Shown piece by piece: positions 41,220 through 49,728 of a stretch of DNA of 64,000 bases. The notes beneath the pieces are model-generated. The model worked only from the letters and a program-made list of their open reading frames with translations. It made no database searches and was not told the origin of the DNA. The DNA is from Microcoleus sp036704825. Its GTDB lineage: Bacteria; Cyanobacteriota; Cyanobacteriia; Cyanobacteriales; Microcoleaceae. The translations under genes were made by a program, and so were the position numbers. Positions within the stretch are counted from its first letter, which is position 1. Every line of letters begins with the position of its first letter. The stretch spans positions 1 through 64,000 of the forward strand of contig JAUBSN010000038.1 of assembly GCA_036704825.1 (NCBI GenBank). The letters run 5' to 3'.

Positions 41220-41921
41220 GTGTCTATATTTTCTGAAATTCCGACTGTGTGGTTGCAAATTTCCCTCGTGGGAGTCTGGTTGGGTGTGATTTTACTGGTA
41301 GCTGAGGGCTTAAATCGCTTTACTTCTGTCGATGCTGAGGTATCGCGGAAGGTGGTTCACATGGGTACTGGGAACGTGATTTTGCTGGCGTGGTGGCTGG
41401 AAATACCCGGTTGGGTGGGGATTTCGGCGGGAATTTTAGCAGGTGCGATCGCCCTGATTTCTTACCAAGTTCCGATTTTGCCCAGTCTTAACAGTATCAA
41501 CCGGAAGAGTTGGGGGACTTTTTTCTATGCTGTTAGTATCAGCGTTCTCGTAGCTTGGTTTTGGCCGCTACAGCATCAGGAATACGCTGCTTTGGGCATT
41601 TTAGTGATGACTTGGGGCGACGGATTGGCTGCTGTCATCGGCCAGAAATACGGCAAACATATTTATCGAGTTGGGGGAATTCAGAAGAGTTGGGAAGGTT
41701 CTGCAACTATGTATTTGGTGAGTTTTGCTGTTAGCAGTTTGATTTTGCTGGCGGTTCAAGGCAATATTTGGCAAACTTGGGCTGTGTCTGCTGTTGTAGC
41801 TTTGGCTGCGGCTGCTTTGGAGTCGGTTTCCAAGCTGGGAATTGACAATCTGACTGTGCCGATCGGCAGTGGGGCGATCGCCTTTTTCCTAAATCAATTT
41901 TTGATAATTGGTAATGTGTAA
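41220..41921 (+). CDS. Polyprenol/phytol/diacylglycerol kinase-like membrane protein
   Basis: A 233-aa protein with about six membrane helices. Residues RKVVHMGTGNVILLAWWLEI, the glycine-rich EGSATMYLVSFAVSSLILLA, and a GDGLAAVIGQKYGKHIYR motif (probable nucleotide site) match the phytol kinase (VTE5-like)/dolichol kinase family. In phototrophs such enzymes phosphorylate free phytol for reuse in tocopherol or chlorophyll. It starts with a GTG at 41220 (MSIFSEIPTVWLQISLVG). It is monocistronic. Confidence 0.85.
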   Translation: MSIFSEIPTVWLQISLVGVWLGVILLVAEGLNRFTSVDAEVSRKVVHMGTGNVILLAWWLEIPGWVGISAGILAGAIALISYQVPILPSLNSINRKSWGTFFYAVSISVLVAWFWPLQHQEYAALGILVMTWGDGLAAVIGQKYGKHIYRVGGIQKSWEGSATMYLVSFAVSSLILLAVQGNIWQTWAVSAVVALAAAALESVSKLGIDNLTVPIGSGAIAFFLNQFLIIGNV

Positions 41922-41963
41922 TCTGAACTTACCCCCACGGGGGGCTTTGCTGGATACAGGTAT

Positions 41964-42042
41964 GAATTCAAGATTTCGCAATTGCTATAAACGTCGTTGC
42001 TGAAGAGAAGTAGGAATTAAAGATTTCCCAATTGCTATAAAC
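41964..42042. repeat. Two 29-bp direct repeats, 50 bp apart
   Basis: GAATTCAAGATTTCGCAATT-GCTATAAAC (41964-41992) and GAATTAAAGATTTCCCAATT-GCTATAAAC (42014-42042) share 27 of 29 bases. The spacer is AGAGAAGTAG-like. Two units only, so not a CRISPR. It lies between convergent genes. Confidence 0.75.
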
Positions 42043-42131
42043 CTGCTTGAGGGTGAGTTTTGTAAATTCAAGCGAAAAGGTAATTCATACGCCAGAATCA
42101 GCAACGCCAATTATCAATTGTCTGAGTCTCG

Positions 42132-42980
42132 TTAAAGCAGGCGACGCGCTTGTAAAATTTGTTTTTGCCATTGCTCGAAAACGGGGATTTTTGAGCGATC
42201 GTCTGTTGGAAACATCGCCCTTATTTGCTCGATTAGCTCGATCGCCAGCGGTACGCCAAGCTGCAATTGTTCCAAAACCTCCCGTTGAGCAAAAACGGTT
42301 TCCGGTGTTCCTTCTAAAATCAATTTTCCCCGATCCATCACAAACACCCAATCTGCCCAGCGGTAGATGAAATCGAGGTCGTGACTTGCTAAGACGATTG
42401 TGGTTCCGGCGCTGTGAATTTGTTGGAGTAAACCGATCAGTTGTCGGGTGTGACGCGGATCGAGATAGGCGGTAGGTTCATCTAGCAGCAGCAGTTTGGG
42501 CTTGAGAACCATGATATCGGCAATGGAAACCCGCTTTTTCTGCCCTAAACTGAGATTGTGAATTGGTTCGCGGGCGAGTTCGCTGAGATCGAATTGCTCG
42601 ATCGCTTGCTGCACCTGTTGAGCAATTTCGGATTCTCTTAAGCCTAAATTGTACAATCCGTAGGAAATATCTTCTTCTACCGTCGAAGCTACTAATTGAT
42701 GTTCGGGATTTTGAAAGACGAGTCCGATTTGTTGGCGCAGTTGCATCAAAGATTTGCGATCGTAGCGGAAGGGTTCACCGTGCCAGCGAATCATTCCCTG
42801 TTGCGGTTGATACAAGCCATTTGCTAACAGAAAAAAGGTAGTTTTGCCGCAGCCGTTTTGACCGATTAGCCCGCACCGTTTCCCGGCGGGGACTTTGAGA
42901 TTTAAACCCTGAATTGCCACTCGCGAACCGCAGGGATAGGAATAGGAAGTGCCAGCGAATTCGAGAATCCATTCAGACAT
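42132..42980 (-). CDS. cbiO: Cobalt ECF transporter ATPase (CbiO)
   Basis: A 282-aa ATPase of the energy-coupling-factor type: Walker A GQNGCGKTT (about 40-48), Q-loop QNPEHQLVASTVEEDI (characteristic of CbiO/EcfA), signature LSLGQKKR, Walker B LLLLDEPTAYLDPR and the switch HDLDF. It would drive cobalt uptake with CbiMNQ, whose genes lie 4.4 kb upstream on the same strand. It is separated from the methyltransferase gene by about 250 bp of repeat DNA, so it may or may not share that transcript. The C-terminal tail (about 235-282) is longer than in some CbiO proteins. Confidence 0.9.
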   Translation of the reverse strand: MSEWILEFAGTSYSYPCGSRVAIQGLNLKVPAGKRCGLIGQNGCGKTTFFLLANGLYQPQQGMIRWHGEPFRYDRKSLMQLRQQIGLVFQNPEHQLVASTVEEDISYGLYNLGLRESEIAQQVQQAIEQFDLSELAREPIHNLSLGQKKRVSIADIMVLKPKLLLLDEPTAYLDPRHTRQLIGLLQQIHSAGTTIVLASHDLDFIYRWADWVFVMDRGKLILEGTPETVFAQREVLEQLQLGVPLAIELIEQIRAMFPTDDRSKIPVFEQWQKQILQARRLL

Positions 42981-43023
42981 ATTCGTTATTTTTTATTTTT
43001 TATTTGTTATTTTTTATAGCCTT

Positions 43024-43065
43024 CCAGGCAGAGCCTGGGAATAAATACCCGGAGGCTATGCCTCC
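43024..43065. repeat. Two adjacent short palindromes
   Basis: CCAGGCAGAGCCTGG (43024-43038) and GGAGGCTATGCCTCC (43051-43065), followed by ATTACCG and AATTACC heptamers to about 43110. The palindromes are of the G-C-rich extragenic type, and the region belongs to the cbiO upstream gap. Confidence 0.75.
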
Positions 43066-43229
43066 GATTACCGATTACCGATGAATGATTACCAATTACC
43101 AATTACCGATTTCCATTGTATAGCAATCCTTGCAGGAGTCGTAAACTTTTTACCCCACCCCAACCCTCCCCGAATCTGCGGTCCGGGAGTAAGAAATTCA
43201 CAAATGATGCGAGGATTGCTGTATTTGTG

Positions 43230-44096
43230 TCAGCCTCGATCGGATTTTGACAACTGCCAAAGTTGCATTTCATAACAGAGATGTTGCTCAAAAAGTTGGC
43301 TCGCCTCCAATCCTTCAACCACTAGCTTTTTGAACCAGCGACGAAATATCCAGCGCAGGAATTTGTGGACGGGGGGAACTGCGATCGCAATTAAATCTGC
43401 AACATAGATCATTGTATTTAGTCCATAGCGGCGGAAAGTATCGACATACAAATCGATTGTCGGTACTATATGGGCGGAAATATCCTCAGTTTTTACTAAA
43501 GTGAATCCAGCCTGCTTTAATGCTGCATGAAGTTCCGTAACAACATGACAATTAGAGAACATTCCCTCTTTATAATTAGGATCAGATCGCAGCATATCGG
43601 CCAGCAGCACGTAGCCACCATGATTGACGATTTTGGCGGCACCGTTAGCAATATCAACAGCCGACATATACTGGCTACTTTCGCTAAAGAGAATAAGATC
43701 GTAGAAATGGGTTGCTTTGAAGTCTTCAAACCTCGTGAGGTGGAAGATTGCCCGATCGCCCGTACACTTGAGAAAGCGCTGTTGTTGGAACGGATCGGGT
43801 GCGAGCCCTTCGACTGCAAAACCTCGATCGAGCAAATAAGCCGCATTGCCGCCAATCCCGCAGCCCACATCCAGTATCGTATGAGTGCCTTTGGGGATAG
43901 CATCCAACAGTTTTACAGTATAAGCTTGCTGAGCGACGCGCAATCGGGCGATCGTGAGTTCGTCAGCGGGCACAGGTAGGGTTTTCCAATAGCCGTAGTG
44001 AAGGTAGGGCGAATCTGTAAGGCCCAAATAGTAATTAAGCGCTGCATTTTGGTAGCGAGTTACTTTGGAAATTTCGATTGATTTTGGCTGCGACAT
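43230..44096 (-). CDS. SAM-dependent methyltransferase under a cobalamin-riboswitch operon
   Basis: A 288-aa class I methyltransferase. Motif I is ILDVGCGIGGNAAYLL (about 74-89). The region YLHYGYWKTLPVP resembles the start of small-molecule and lipid methyltransferases of the cyclopropane-synthase-like group. The C-terminal part has a hydrophobic arginine-rich segment (HKFLRWIFRRWFKKLVVEGL) that may bind membrane or substrate. It is preceded 19 bp away by a 146-aa gene, and both lie behind the riboswitch at 44.7-44.85 kb. Its substrate is unknown. It is not one of the known corrin-ring methyltransferases, which have a different fold. Confidence 0.8.
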   Translation of the reverse strand: MSQPKSIEISKVTRYQNAALNYYLGLTDSPYLHYGYWKTLPVPADELTIARLRVAQQAYTVKLLDAIPKGTHTILDVGCGIGGNAAYLLDRGFAVEGLAPDPFQQQRFLKCTGDRAIFHLTRFEDFKATHFYDLILFSESSQYMSAVDIANGAAKIVNHGGYVLLADMLRSDPNYKEGMFSNCHVVTELHAALKQAGFTLVKTEDISAHIVPTIDLYVDTFRRYGLNTMIYVADLIAIAVPPVHKFLRWIFRRWFKKLVVEGLEASQLFEQHLCYEMQLWQLSKSDRG

Positions 44097-44115
44097 TGAG
44101 AAAATTTAGTAAGTT

Positions 44116-44556
44116 TTAGGATTGCGGGCAGAGTTGAAATTCTTCCCAGCGCTTGCATACCTGTTCATAGCACTCAACAGGAGAAATTGCCAACTTTTGC
44201 AACAAATTAATATCAATCTGAGCGTTGGCGATCGACAAAAATATAATTGCTTCCTTGGGTTCGTAGCCGGCAATGATTTTAAGCAGATTTGAAACAGTGT
44301 TCTCCTCTATTTCTAGTTGTTGCAAATAAGCGGTTGCCTCCAAGTCGGAAATAAATTGCAGATCGTACTTTATAGTATCTACGCTCCAATTCACAGATGC
44401 GTTAATGGGAGTATTGATTTGGCAAGCAACCAAGCCTCGTCCTCGATGCAAAAAACCATTCCAAGCAGTATATCCGATCGGCAAAATATTCTGATGAATA
44501 AACAAGTTTTGCCAGTAGCCAAAACTACCCTGCCAAACACTATCTTCCACTCGCAT
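44116..44556 (-). CDS. Uncharacterised protein in a cobalamin-controlled operon
   Basis: A 146-aa protein with no signal peptide. It begins MRVEDSVWQGSFGYWQNLFI and contains GYTAWNGFLHRGRGLVACQI, then DLEATAYLQQLEIEENTVSN. The last third is helical. I do not recognise the family. It lies 19 bp before a methyltransferase on the same strand and some 180 bp after a cobalamin riboswitch, so it is likely repressed by B12. One use of such control is a B12-sparing or cobalt-related role; that is inference only. Confidence 0.65.
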   Translation of the reverse strand: MRVEDSVWQGSFGYWQNLFIHQNILPIGYTAWNGFLHRGRGLVACQINTPINASVNWSVDTIKYDLQFISDLEATAYLQQLEIEENTVSNLLKIIAGYEPKEAIIFLSIANAQIDINLLQKLAISPVECYEQVCKRWEEFQLCPQS

Positions 44557-44571
44557 TCCTTTTTATTTCCA

Positions 44572-44700
44572 TTAAAATAAAATACCCTTGAGAACGCAAA
44601 TCAAATTACATCTGCTTTCATCTGTGTTTATCGGCAGATATCTGCGGTTAAAAAATCCCAATCCAATAATAAAAAAAATAATAAACTCACCATCATCCAT
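44572..44700 (-). other. Possible leader peptide after cobalamin riboswitch
   Basis: A 42-codon frame starts with ATG at 44700 just 5' of MDDGEFIIFFIIGLGFFNRR. Its ribosome site is the GCGAGG that both riboswitches share. The N-terminal half is hydrophobic; the rest encodes a common AACACAGATGAAAGCAG-type repeat. It might be a real leader, or only the ribosome site of a former gene. Confidence 0.25.
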
Positions 44701-44734
44701 ACCTCGCAGATGAAAAACATGATTGCAAACAAAT

Positions 44735-44850
44735 CGGCGGGCATCCTGACTCAGAGATGCAAGAATCTCATTACAGTTGCGGGACAGCGCCGGATTCGCA
44801 CCGAACTTTCCCCCTTGCGTCTGATGGCTGTTCTCCATCAGAGCCGATCG
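44735..44850 (-). promoter_or_regulatory. Cobalamin riboswitch 1
   Basis: Read on the minus strand it has the aptamer core GGTGCGAATCCGGCGCTGTC, CCGCAACTGTAATGAG and the B12 box GAGTCAGGATGCCCGCC near its 3' end. A variable hairpin (CTGATGG-CCATCAG) precedes it. The 3' end is followed by TCATCTGCGAGGT, shared with riboswitch 2, which contains a ribosome site. This layout suits translational control. The next genes are the 146-aa protein and the methyltransferase, then cbiO. Confidence 0.93.
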
Positions 44851-44901
44851 ATATACGGGAATATTACCACTATTTGGAACATTTGACAAAAAACCGTCCG
44901 C

Positions 44902-45480
44902 CTATTCACCAAACTCAATATTTTCATACAAATCGGCAAGCGAAATTTCCACAGCAACAGATGTTAAACTCAGCCGATCGCCCATACAGCTATATTCCGA
45001 AAAAATCCACTTATTCGCATCAGTTTTAGAATATTGCTCGACCTGTAGCCGATATTGGTCGATTAATAAATACTCCTGAAAACTAGAAATACTGCGATAG
45101 GCAGCAAACTTTTCATCGCGGTCATAAGCTTTAGTACCTTTAGACAGCACCTCAGCAATCAGCAGCGGATTGGTAATTGTATCCGTCCGTCCAGATTGCA
45201 GCTCGATCGGGCGCGCTACCACCATCACATCCGGGTAAGTATAATTATTAAGCTGGGGAATCCACAGCCGCTGATCCGATGCAAAAATACTGTAAGGTTT
45301 ACCCTTAAGACTCACCCTCAAAATAGCATTTAAGATGCTCGTAATTTCATTGTGATTCGGTGTGCCGCCAGCCATCAGAACAATCTCCCCATGGATAAAT
45401 TCATGCCGATCCTGAGAATTGATTTCCAATTCTAGATATTCCTGGGCCGTGTAGGTTTTGGTTTCAACTTGCGCGATCAT
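44902..45480 (-). CDS. Uma2-family (DUF820) endonuclease-like protein
   Basis: A 192-aa protein from the ATG at 45480 (MIAQVETKTYTAQEYLELEI). The PD-(D/E)xK-like core is visible: YTYPDVMVVARPIELQSG with the first acidic residue, LLIAEVLSKGTKAYDRDEKF with the ExK-like Glu/Lys, and FQEYLLIDQYRLQVEQY. Uma2 proteins are very numerous in cyanobacteria and of unknown use. Its 3' end nearly abuts the upstream end of cobalamin riboswitch 1, which separates it from the B12-controlled genes. Confidence 0.88.
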   Translation of the reverse strand: MIAQVETKTYTAQEYLELEINSQDRHEFIHGEIVLMAGGTPNHNEITSILNAILRVSLKGKPYSIFASDQRLWIPQLNNYTYPDVMVVARPIELQSGRTDTITNPLLIAEVLSKGTKAYDRDEKFAAYRSISSFQEYLLIDQYRLQVEQYSKTDANKWIFSEYSCMGDRLSLTSVAVEISLADLYENIEFGE

Positions 45481-45695
45481 ACACAACGCTCTCCTTTAAT
45501 CTACTCATTTCATTTTATATTAAAAATTTTGCTTCACCAGAAAAGTAGATTTTAATTATGCTAAGAAACAGGCTTTCCGGCCTGTTCCACAAAGAGTTAA
45601 TTTGATTGTGGGGAGTAGGGGTTGGGCAGGAGAGCCCGCCCCTGAAAGACTTATTGAGAATGTGCAAGATGTGAGTGCGATCGCACTTAACAAAC

Positions 45696-47117
45696 TTACC
45701 GCAGCGGGACAAAGTTATAGCCAGTGCTTCCTCCTTGTTTAACTTGCACTAAAATCGGCTTGCCAGCCCGATCGCCCGTGGGCAAAAACTTCACATCCTC
45801 GCTAGATCCTGCTGCCGAAAAACTCGCATTTCTGAGTGCTTGTTGCAATCCGAACCGCGTATTGCTTTGCCGCAAGCCAGCGATGACAGCTTGAGTCGCG
45901 TCAAAACTCGTTGCTGTTCGCCAATTCACAATTCCTCCCCAACGCTGGCGGGCATTTTCTGGGAAACGGCTACCGGGATTAGTTTCAGGATGCCAGGGAA
46001 CGGGCAATACTAAGCCGTTAACGTCGCTTTGCCCGTCTTTTAAAGTTTGAAAGGTGTAGAGCGTAGTGCTGCCGTAGAGTGGCAATTTGCCTCGATTGAT
46101 GCGAGCCAGAGAAATGGCACGGTCAATGCGATCGACGTGGGGTGCTACCATCAATCCTTGTGCACCTTTGCTGACAGCATCGGCAAGGGCATTTTCCGCA
46201 TTAAAAGAGGGTAAAGAAAAGTCGCAAACAGTGGGAACTAATTTGCCGCCAGCAGCAGTAAGAGATGCCACAAATTCATCTTTAAAGGATATGTTATCCG
46301 GTGCTTGGGAGTCATAACAAACCGCAATATTAGTTTGGCGTTCTGTTTTAACTGCATATTCTGCTAAGGGAGCTGCGATTACGCTAATATTGGGGACTGT
46401 CCGAAAGATGTAGCTGCCAAATCCTGATAGATTATTGGCAAAGCTCGTCGGTGTCACCATTACCAGTTGTTCTCGCTGATAGATCGGAGCAGCTTCGAGA
46501 GATGCGTTGCTAGCATTGTGTCCAATTACTGCTAGTATAGTCGGATCTTTGGTCAATGTTTTTGCAGCTTCTCTGACCACTTCTGGACTGTTGTCATCGT
46601 TGACAATTTCTACTTGCAGTTTTGCGCCATTGATGCCACCGCTACTATTGATTTCATCCTGAGCTTGGGCGACACCTCGCAGGATTTCTTGGGCAACATT
46701 GGGGTTGCTACCAATGGGGACGCTGACAGCAATTTTCAAGGAAGAACCATTGCTGGATCGGGCATTATTCAAATAGATAATGGTTTCCGGGTCGTTGCGA
46801 TTTTGTTGCAGCGATTTCTGAAAATATTGGGCGGCAGCTTGGTAATTTCCCTCAGCAAAAGCTTGAGATCCTGCTTGTTTATCGGGTGTTGTTTGGGATG
46901 TAACCAATATCTGATTTCCTAAACTGATACGGTTGGCGATCGCTCCGGGTGCGATCGTTGCCGGTGTCGGTGTAGTAGATGTAGATGTAGGTGTATTTGA
47001 ATTTTTGGCATTCAATAAAGCGGGAAGAAACTTGTAGGCGCCAAACCCAATTAAGCCGACGGCAATAAGAAAAAAAATGGGCGGTGGACTTTTTCTTTTG
47101 TTAGTATCTTGATACAT
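45696..47117 (-). CDS. TPR plus periplasmic-binding-protein (Peripla_BP_6) lipoprotein-like protein
   Basis: A 473-aa protein. A short cytoplasmic start and one membrane helix (PPIFFLIAVGLIGFGAYKFL) are followed by a Pro/Thr linker, one TPR-like motif (AGSQAFAEGNYQAAAQYFQK), and a branched-chain-amino-acid-type binding fold (about 130-470; SLKIAVSVPIGSNPNVAQEI, then AVIGHNASNASLEAAPIYQR). Such fusions in cyanobacteria often sit beside kinases as sensors; here none is adjacent. No permease or ATPase for an ABC importer lies nearby, so transport is unlikely. It separates cbiMNQ from the second B12 operon. Confidence 0.8.
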   Translation of the reverse strand: MYQDTNKRKSPPPIFFLIAVGLIGFGAYKFLPALLNAKNSNTPTSTSTTPTPATIAPGAIANRISLGNQILVTSQTTPDKQAGSQAFAEGNYQAAAQYFQKSLQQNRNDPETIIYLNNARSSNGSSLKIAVSVPIGSNPNVAQEILRGVAQAQDEINSSGGINGAKLQVEIVNDDNSPEVVREAAKTLTKDPTILAVIGHNASNASLEAAPIYQREQLVMVTPTSFANNLSGFGSYIFRTVPNISVIAAPLAEYAVKTERQTNIAVCYDSQAPDNISFKDEFVASLTAAGGKLVPTVCDFSLPSFNAENALADAVSKGAQGLMVAPHVDRIDRAISLARINRGKLPLYGSTTLYTFQTLKDGQSDVNGLVLPVPWHPETNPGSRFPENARQRWGGIVNWRTATSFDATQAVIAGLRQSNTRFGLQQALRNASFSAAGSSEDVKFLPTGDRAGKPILVQVKQGGSTGYNFVPLR

Positions 47118-47298
47118 AATTTTTTCTCGGTATTTTGATAATTTAATTATTCATTCAACTACTGTTCGCGTCAATTCATATAATTCATTCATTGAGTTCA
47201 TAAAAGTCATATTTGTAATAGCTGTTGCAGGAAGTGCGATCGCCCTGATTCAAATCCTGCCCGCTAAACTAACGAGAATACGAGAACTATCAACAATA

Positions 47299-47404
47299 GG
47301 ACTTACGCACCGGCGATCGGAAACCGGGTTTTTGACTGAATCTGCGATGATCTAACGAAGTATTTTCGTAAAAAACCCGGTTTCTGGGCCCCCATGCTAA
47401 GTCC
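47299..47404. repeat. AAACCGGGTTTTT hairpin element (best copy)
   Basis: Outer inverted ends GGACTTA (47299-47305) and TAAGTCC (47397-47403); inner 14-bp stem GAAACCGGGTTTTT (47320-47333) and AAAAACCCGGTTTC (47371-47384). The layout is that of a non-autonomous palindromic (MITE-like) repeat. Copies with the inner stem lie at 32371, 50532, 58955 and 63638; a diverged one at 20622. Confidence 0.8.
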
Positions 47405-47415
47405 CAACAATAAAT

Positions 47416-48216
47416 TTAGCGTTGAAATGCCGCGCTTAACAAAGTTAAAACCGTACAGCCAAATACAGCTTCTAATGTATATCTTCGCGAAGGTTTGTAA
47501 GGGTAAGAATTCCAAACGCGCAGTTTTCCATTAAAGCCGCGCGACGCTAAACTCAGCGAGACTTGACGGTAGTTTTCCAAAGTTCGCTGCAGCAATTGCC
47601 CGATTAAAATGCCTAAACTGTGCATTCCCAGCTTCCAAGTGCGGTAGCCGCAGCGGGAGTTTTGGGCTATCCAAAGTTCATCGGCGATCGCCAATAAGCT
47701 AAAAATAAACCGATACATTAGTAATAGCAGTTCTGTGACCAACTCTGGACAGCGTAATTGTCTGAGAATCTGCAAGATTTCGGTAAATGGAACCGTCAAG
47801 AGGATGAAATACATACAGCTTGTCGATGCGAAGGCGCGGGCAAACAGCAAGCTCACTTGGTATATGCCAGAGCGGCTCACATACAGATAAAAAGTGCCGG
47901 TGCTGATGCCCCAACCTTGCCAAATATCCCACCCAATTGCGGGGATACGATCGCCCGCAACCGCACCCAGCGCCAAAGCAGGCACACTTGTCAGCAAAAA
48001 CATCAACGGTAGCGACAGCAACCGCAAATACAGTTTCCCCGGAATCCCTGCATAGACGACGATCCAGACGGCCAACCAAAGGGCGATCGACAATTGGACG
48101 ATCGCCCCAGAAACCAGAGACAGAATTAAAAGGGCGATCGCAAAGGATAACTTGTGAGATGGCGGCAACCCCCGCAAGCGATTTGTATAAGCCAGACTGT
48201 CAATCTGATGGTTCAT
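47416..48216 (-). CDS. cbiQ: Cobalt ECF transporter membrane component (CbiQ)
   Basis: A 266-aa T-component with five to six membrane helices: PPSHKLSFAIALLILSLVSG, LLSLPLMFLLTSVPALALGA, FARAFASTSCMYFILLTVPF and LLLLMYRFIFSLLAIADE. The cytoplasmic SRCGYRT and ASRGFNG segments are the ATPase-coupling AxG-type motifs. It links the CbiMN substrate-binding pair to the CbiO ATPase. The gap to cbiN is 74 bp and holds an inverted repeat (CAGTCCGCGCAGGCGGACT). CbiO is not adjacent. Confidence 0.93.
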   Translation of the reverse strand: MNHQIDSLAYTNRLRGLPPSHKLSFAIALLILSLVSGAIVQLSIALWLAVWIVVYAGIPGKLYLRLLSLPLMFLLTSVPALALGAVAGDRIPAIGWDIWQGWGISTGTFYLYVSRSGIYQVSLLFARAFASTSCMYFILLTVPFTEILQILRQLRCPELVTELLLLMYRFIFSLLAIADELWIAQNSRCGYRTWKLGMHSLGILIGQLLQRTLENYRQVSLSLASRGFNGKLRVWNSYPYKPSRRYTLEAVFGCTVLTLLSAAFQR

Positions 48217-48290
48217 TCCAAAGTCTTCCAGTCCGCGCAGGCGGACTTTGTATGTGTAGAAGCGAATTCTATTCGCCGTTTATTCGCCAT

Positions 48291-48623
48291 TTATTCCGAC
48301 GGCGATTCATCATCAGATTTATGAGATTCCGTGCGCCCCTTGTACAGCCCGATCGCGTAGCCAATTACGCCAGCCCCTAGCGCCGCTTGAGTCGCAAACA
48401 GCAAACTTTCAATTTCTCCGCTAGCAGGCTCAAAAAAGTGGTTAAACCAAGGTTGATAGTCAGGTTGAATTTCCGCAATCGCTTTCTGTGCTTCCCCATC
48501 CGCTCCGCCGTATTCACCCCGGACAAAAACTAGGGGAATAACGGCAAGCGCGATAACAGCAATTACCAACATCCAATTTTGTTGTGAAGTAGCTTGCTGA
48601 TTTCTTGTGTTTTTTTGACTCAC
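48291..48623 (-). CDS. cbiN: Cobalt transport accessory protein (CbiN)
   Basis: A 110-aa small membrane protein with two helices: WMLVIAVIALAVIPLVFVRG and LFATQAALGAGVIGYAIGLY. Between them lies GGADGEAQKAIAEIQPDYQP, then WFNHFFEPASGEIESLL, the CbiN signature loop. It starts 3 bp after cbiM stops, so the two are translated together. CbiN is needed with CbiM for cobalt-specific uptake. The N-terminal Q/N-rich part is longer than usual. Confidence 0.93.
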   Translation of the reverse strand: MSQKNTRNQQATSQQNWMLVIAVIALAVIPLVFVRGEYGGADGEAQKAIAEIQPDYQPWFNHFFEPASGEIESLLFATQAALGAGVIGYAIGLYKGRTESHKSDDESPSE

Positions 48624-48626
48624 GGC

Positions 48627-49385
48627 TTATGACTCCTGTCTCAATAATTTCAAAGTTTCCAACTCCGGCTTCCCGTAAGAATGCAGCCAATTCCAGACTA
48701 ATACAGTCAGCAATCCCTCACTAATCGCCAGGGGTACTTGAGTGATAGCAAAGATGCCAGCAAACTTGAGAAACGAAGCCATAAAACCGCCGCTCGCTGC
48801 GGGAAAAGCTAACGCTAATTGAATCGAAGTCACCACATAAGTCAGCAAATCTGCCAAAGCTGCCCCACAAAAAATTGCCGCCCGCTGCCTGCCAGTTCGC
48901 AACAGCAATTGATAGATAAAATACGCGGCAAACGGGCCGACAATCGCCATCGAAAACATATTCGCTCCCAGCGTTGTCAGTCCGCCGTGAGCTAACAGTA
49001 ACGTTTGAAACAACAAAACTAAAGCCCCCAGTACCGCCATCACCGAAGGGCCGAACAAAATTGCACCCAAACCCGTACCTGTCGGGTGAGAACAACTGCC
49101 CGTTACCGAGGGAATTTTTAAAGCAGAAAGCACAAAAGTAAACGCACCCGCCAAAGCCAGCAATAGTTTAAGTTCCGGGTGTTCTTTTGTAATGCGAGTA
49201 ATCGATCGCAAACCTACTGCAAAAAAAGGCAGCGCCACAATCCACCAAAACGCAGCCCATTGCACCGGCAAAAAACCTTCCGAAATGTGCATAGCTGCGG
49301 CGGGCTTTGCCGAACCCAGGACAATATAACAACTCAAGCCAGCCATCAATCCCAAGCTGACCAATTTCCGATTTCCGGTCTTCAC
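48627..49385 (-). CDS. cbiM: Cobalt substrate-capture protein (CbiM)
   Basis: An S-component of the cobalt ECF transporter. The mature start MHISEGFLPVQWAAFWWIVA lies at about residue 32; CbiM binds Co2+ with its own N-terminus and the conserved SCSHPTGTGLGAILFGPSVM loop (His). The start is taken as GTG at 49385, 7 bp after the GAGG ribosome site, giving a cleavable signal-like segment (KTGNRKLVSLGLMAGLSCYI, then VLGSAKPAAA). A longer frame to 49433 would run into the riboswitch. It is the first gene of cbiMNQ, controlled by riboswitch 2. Confidence 0.93.
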   Translation of the reverse strand: MKTGNRKLVSLGLMAGLSCYIVLGSAKPAAAMHISEGFLPVQWAAFWWIVALPFFAVGLRSITRITKEHPELKLLLALAGAFTFVLSALKIPSVTGSCSHPTGTGLGAILFGPSVMAVLGALVLLFQTLLLAHGGLTTLGANMFSMAIVGPFAAYFIYQLLLRTGRQRAAIFCGAALADLLTYVVTSIQLALAFPAASGGFMASFLKFAGIFAITQVPLAISEGLLTVLVWNWLHSYGKPELETLKLLRQES

Positions 49386-49422
49386 GCTGAACCTCGCAGA
49401 TGAGACTATGTAAATTAACACA

Positions 49423-49545
<123 letters not shown>

Positions 49546-49728
49546 GACATAGTTTAGTCGATCGCGTAAGTCTCAGCAAATATTTTACAAAAATTCATTC
49601 AGATTAACTAAATCAAAATTACCTATCATATTTTCTTCTTTTCCTTCGCGTCTTCGCGGTTCGTTCAATAAATACTATTGCCAAACAAATCAACGGTATA
49701 ATATTAATTAGTTTTGAGGAAAGCCGCC

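Noticed and set aside
41964..42042. CRISPR array remnant.
   Set aside because: Only two units, no cas genes nearby and spacer of only about 21 bp.
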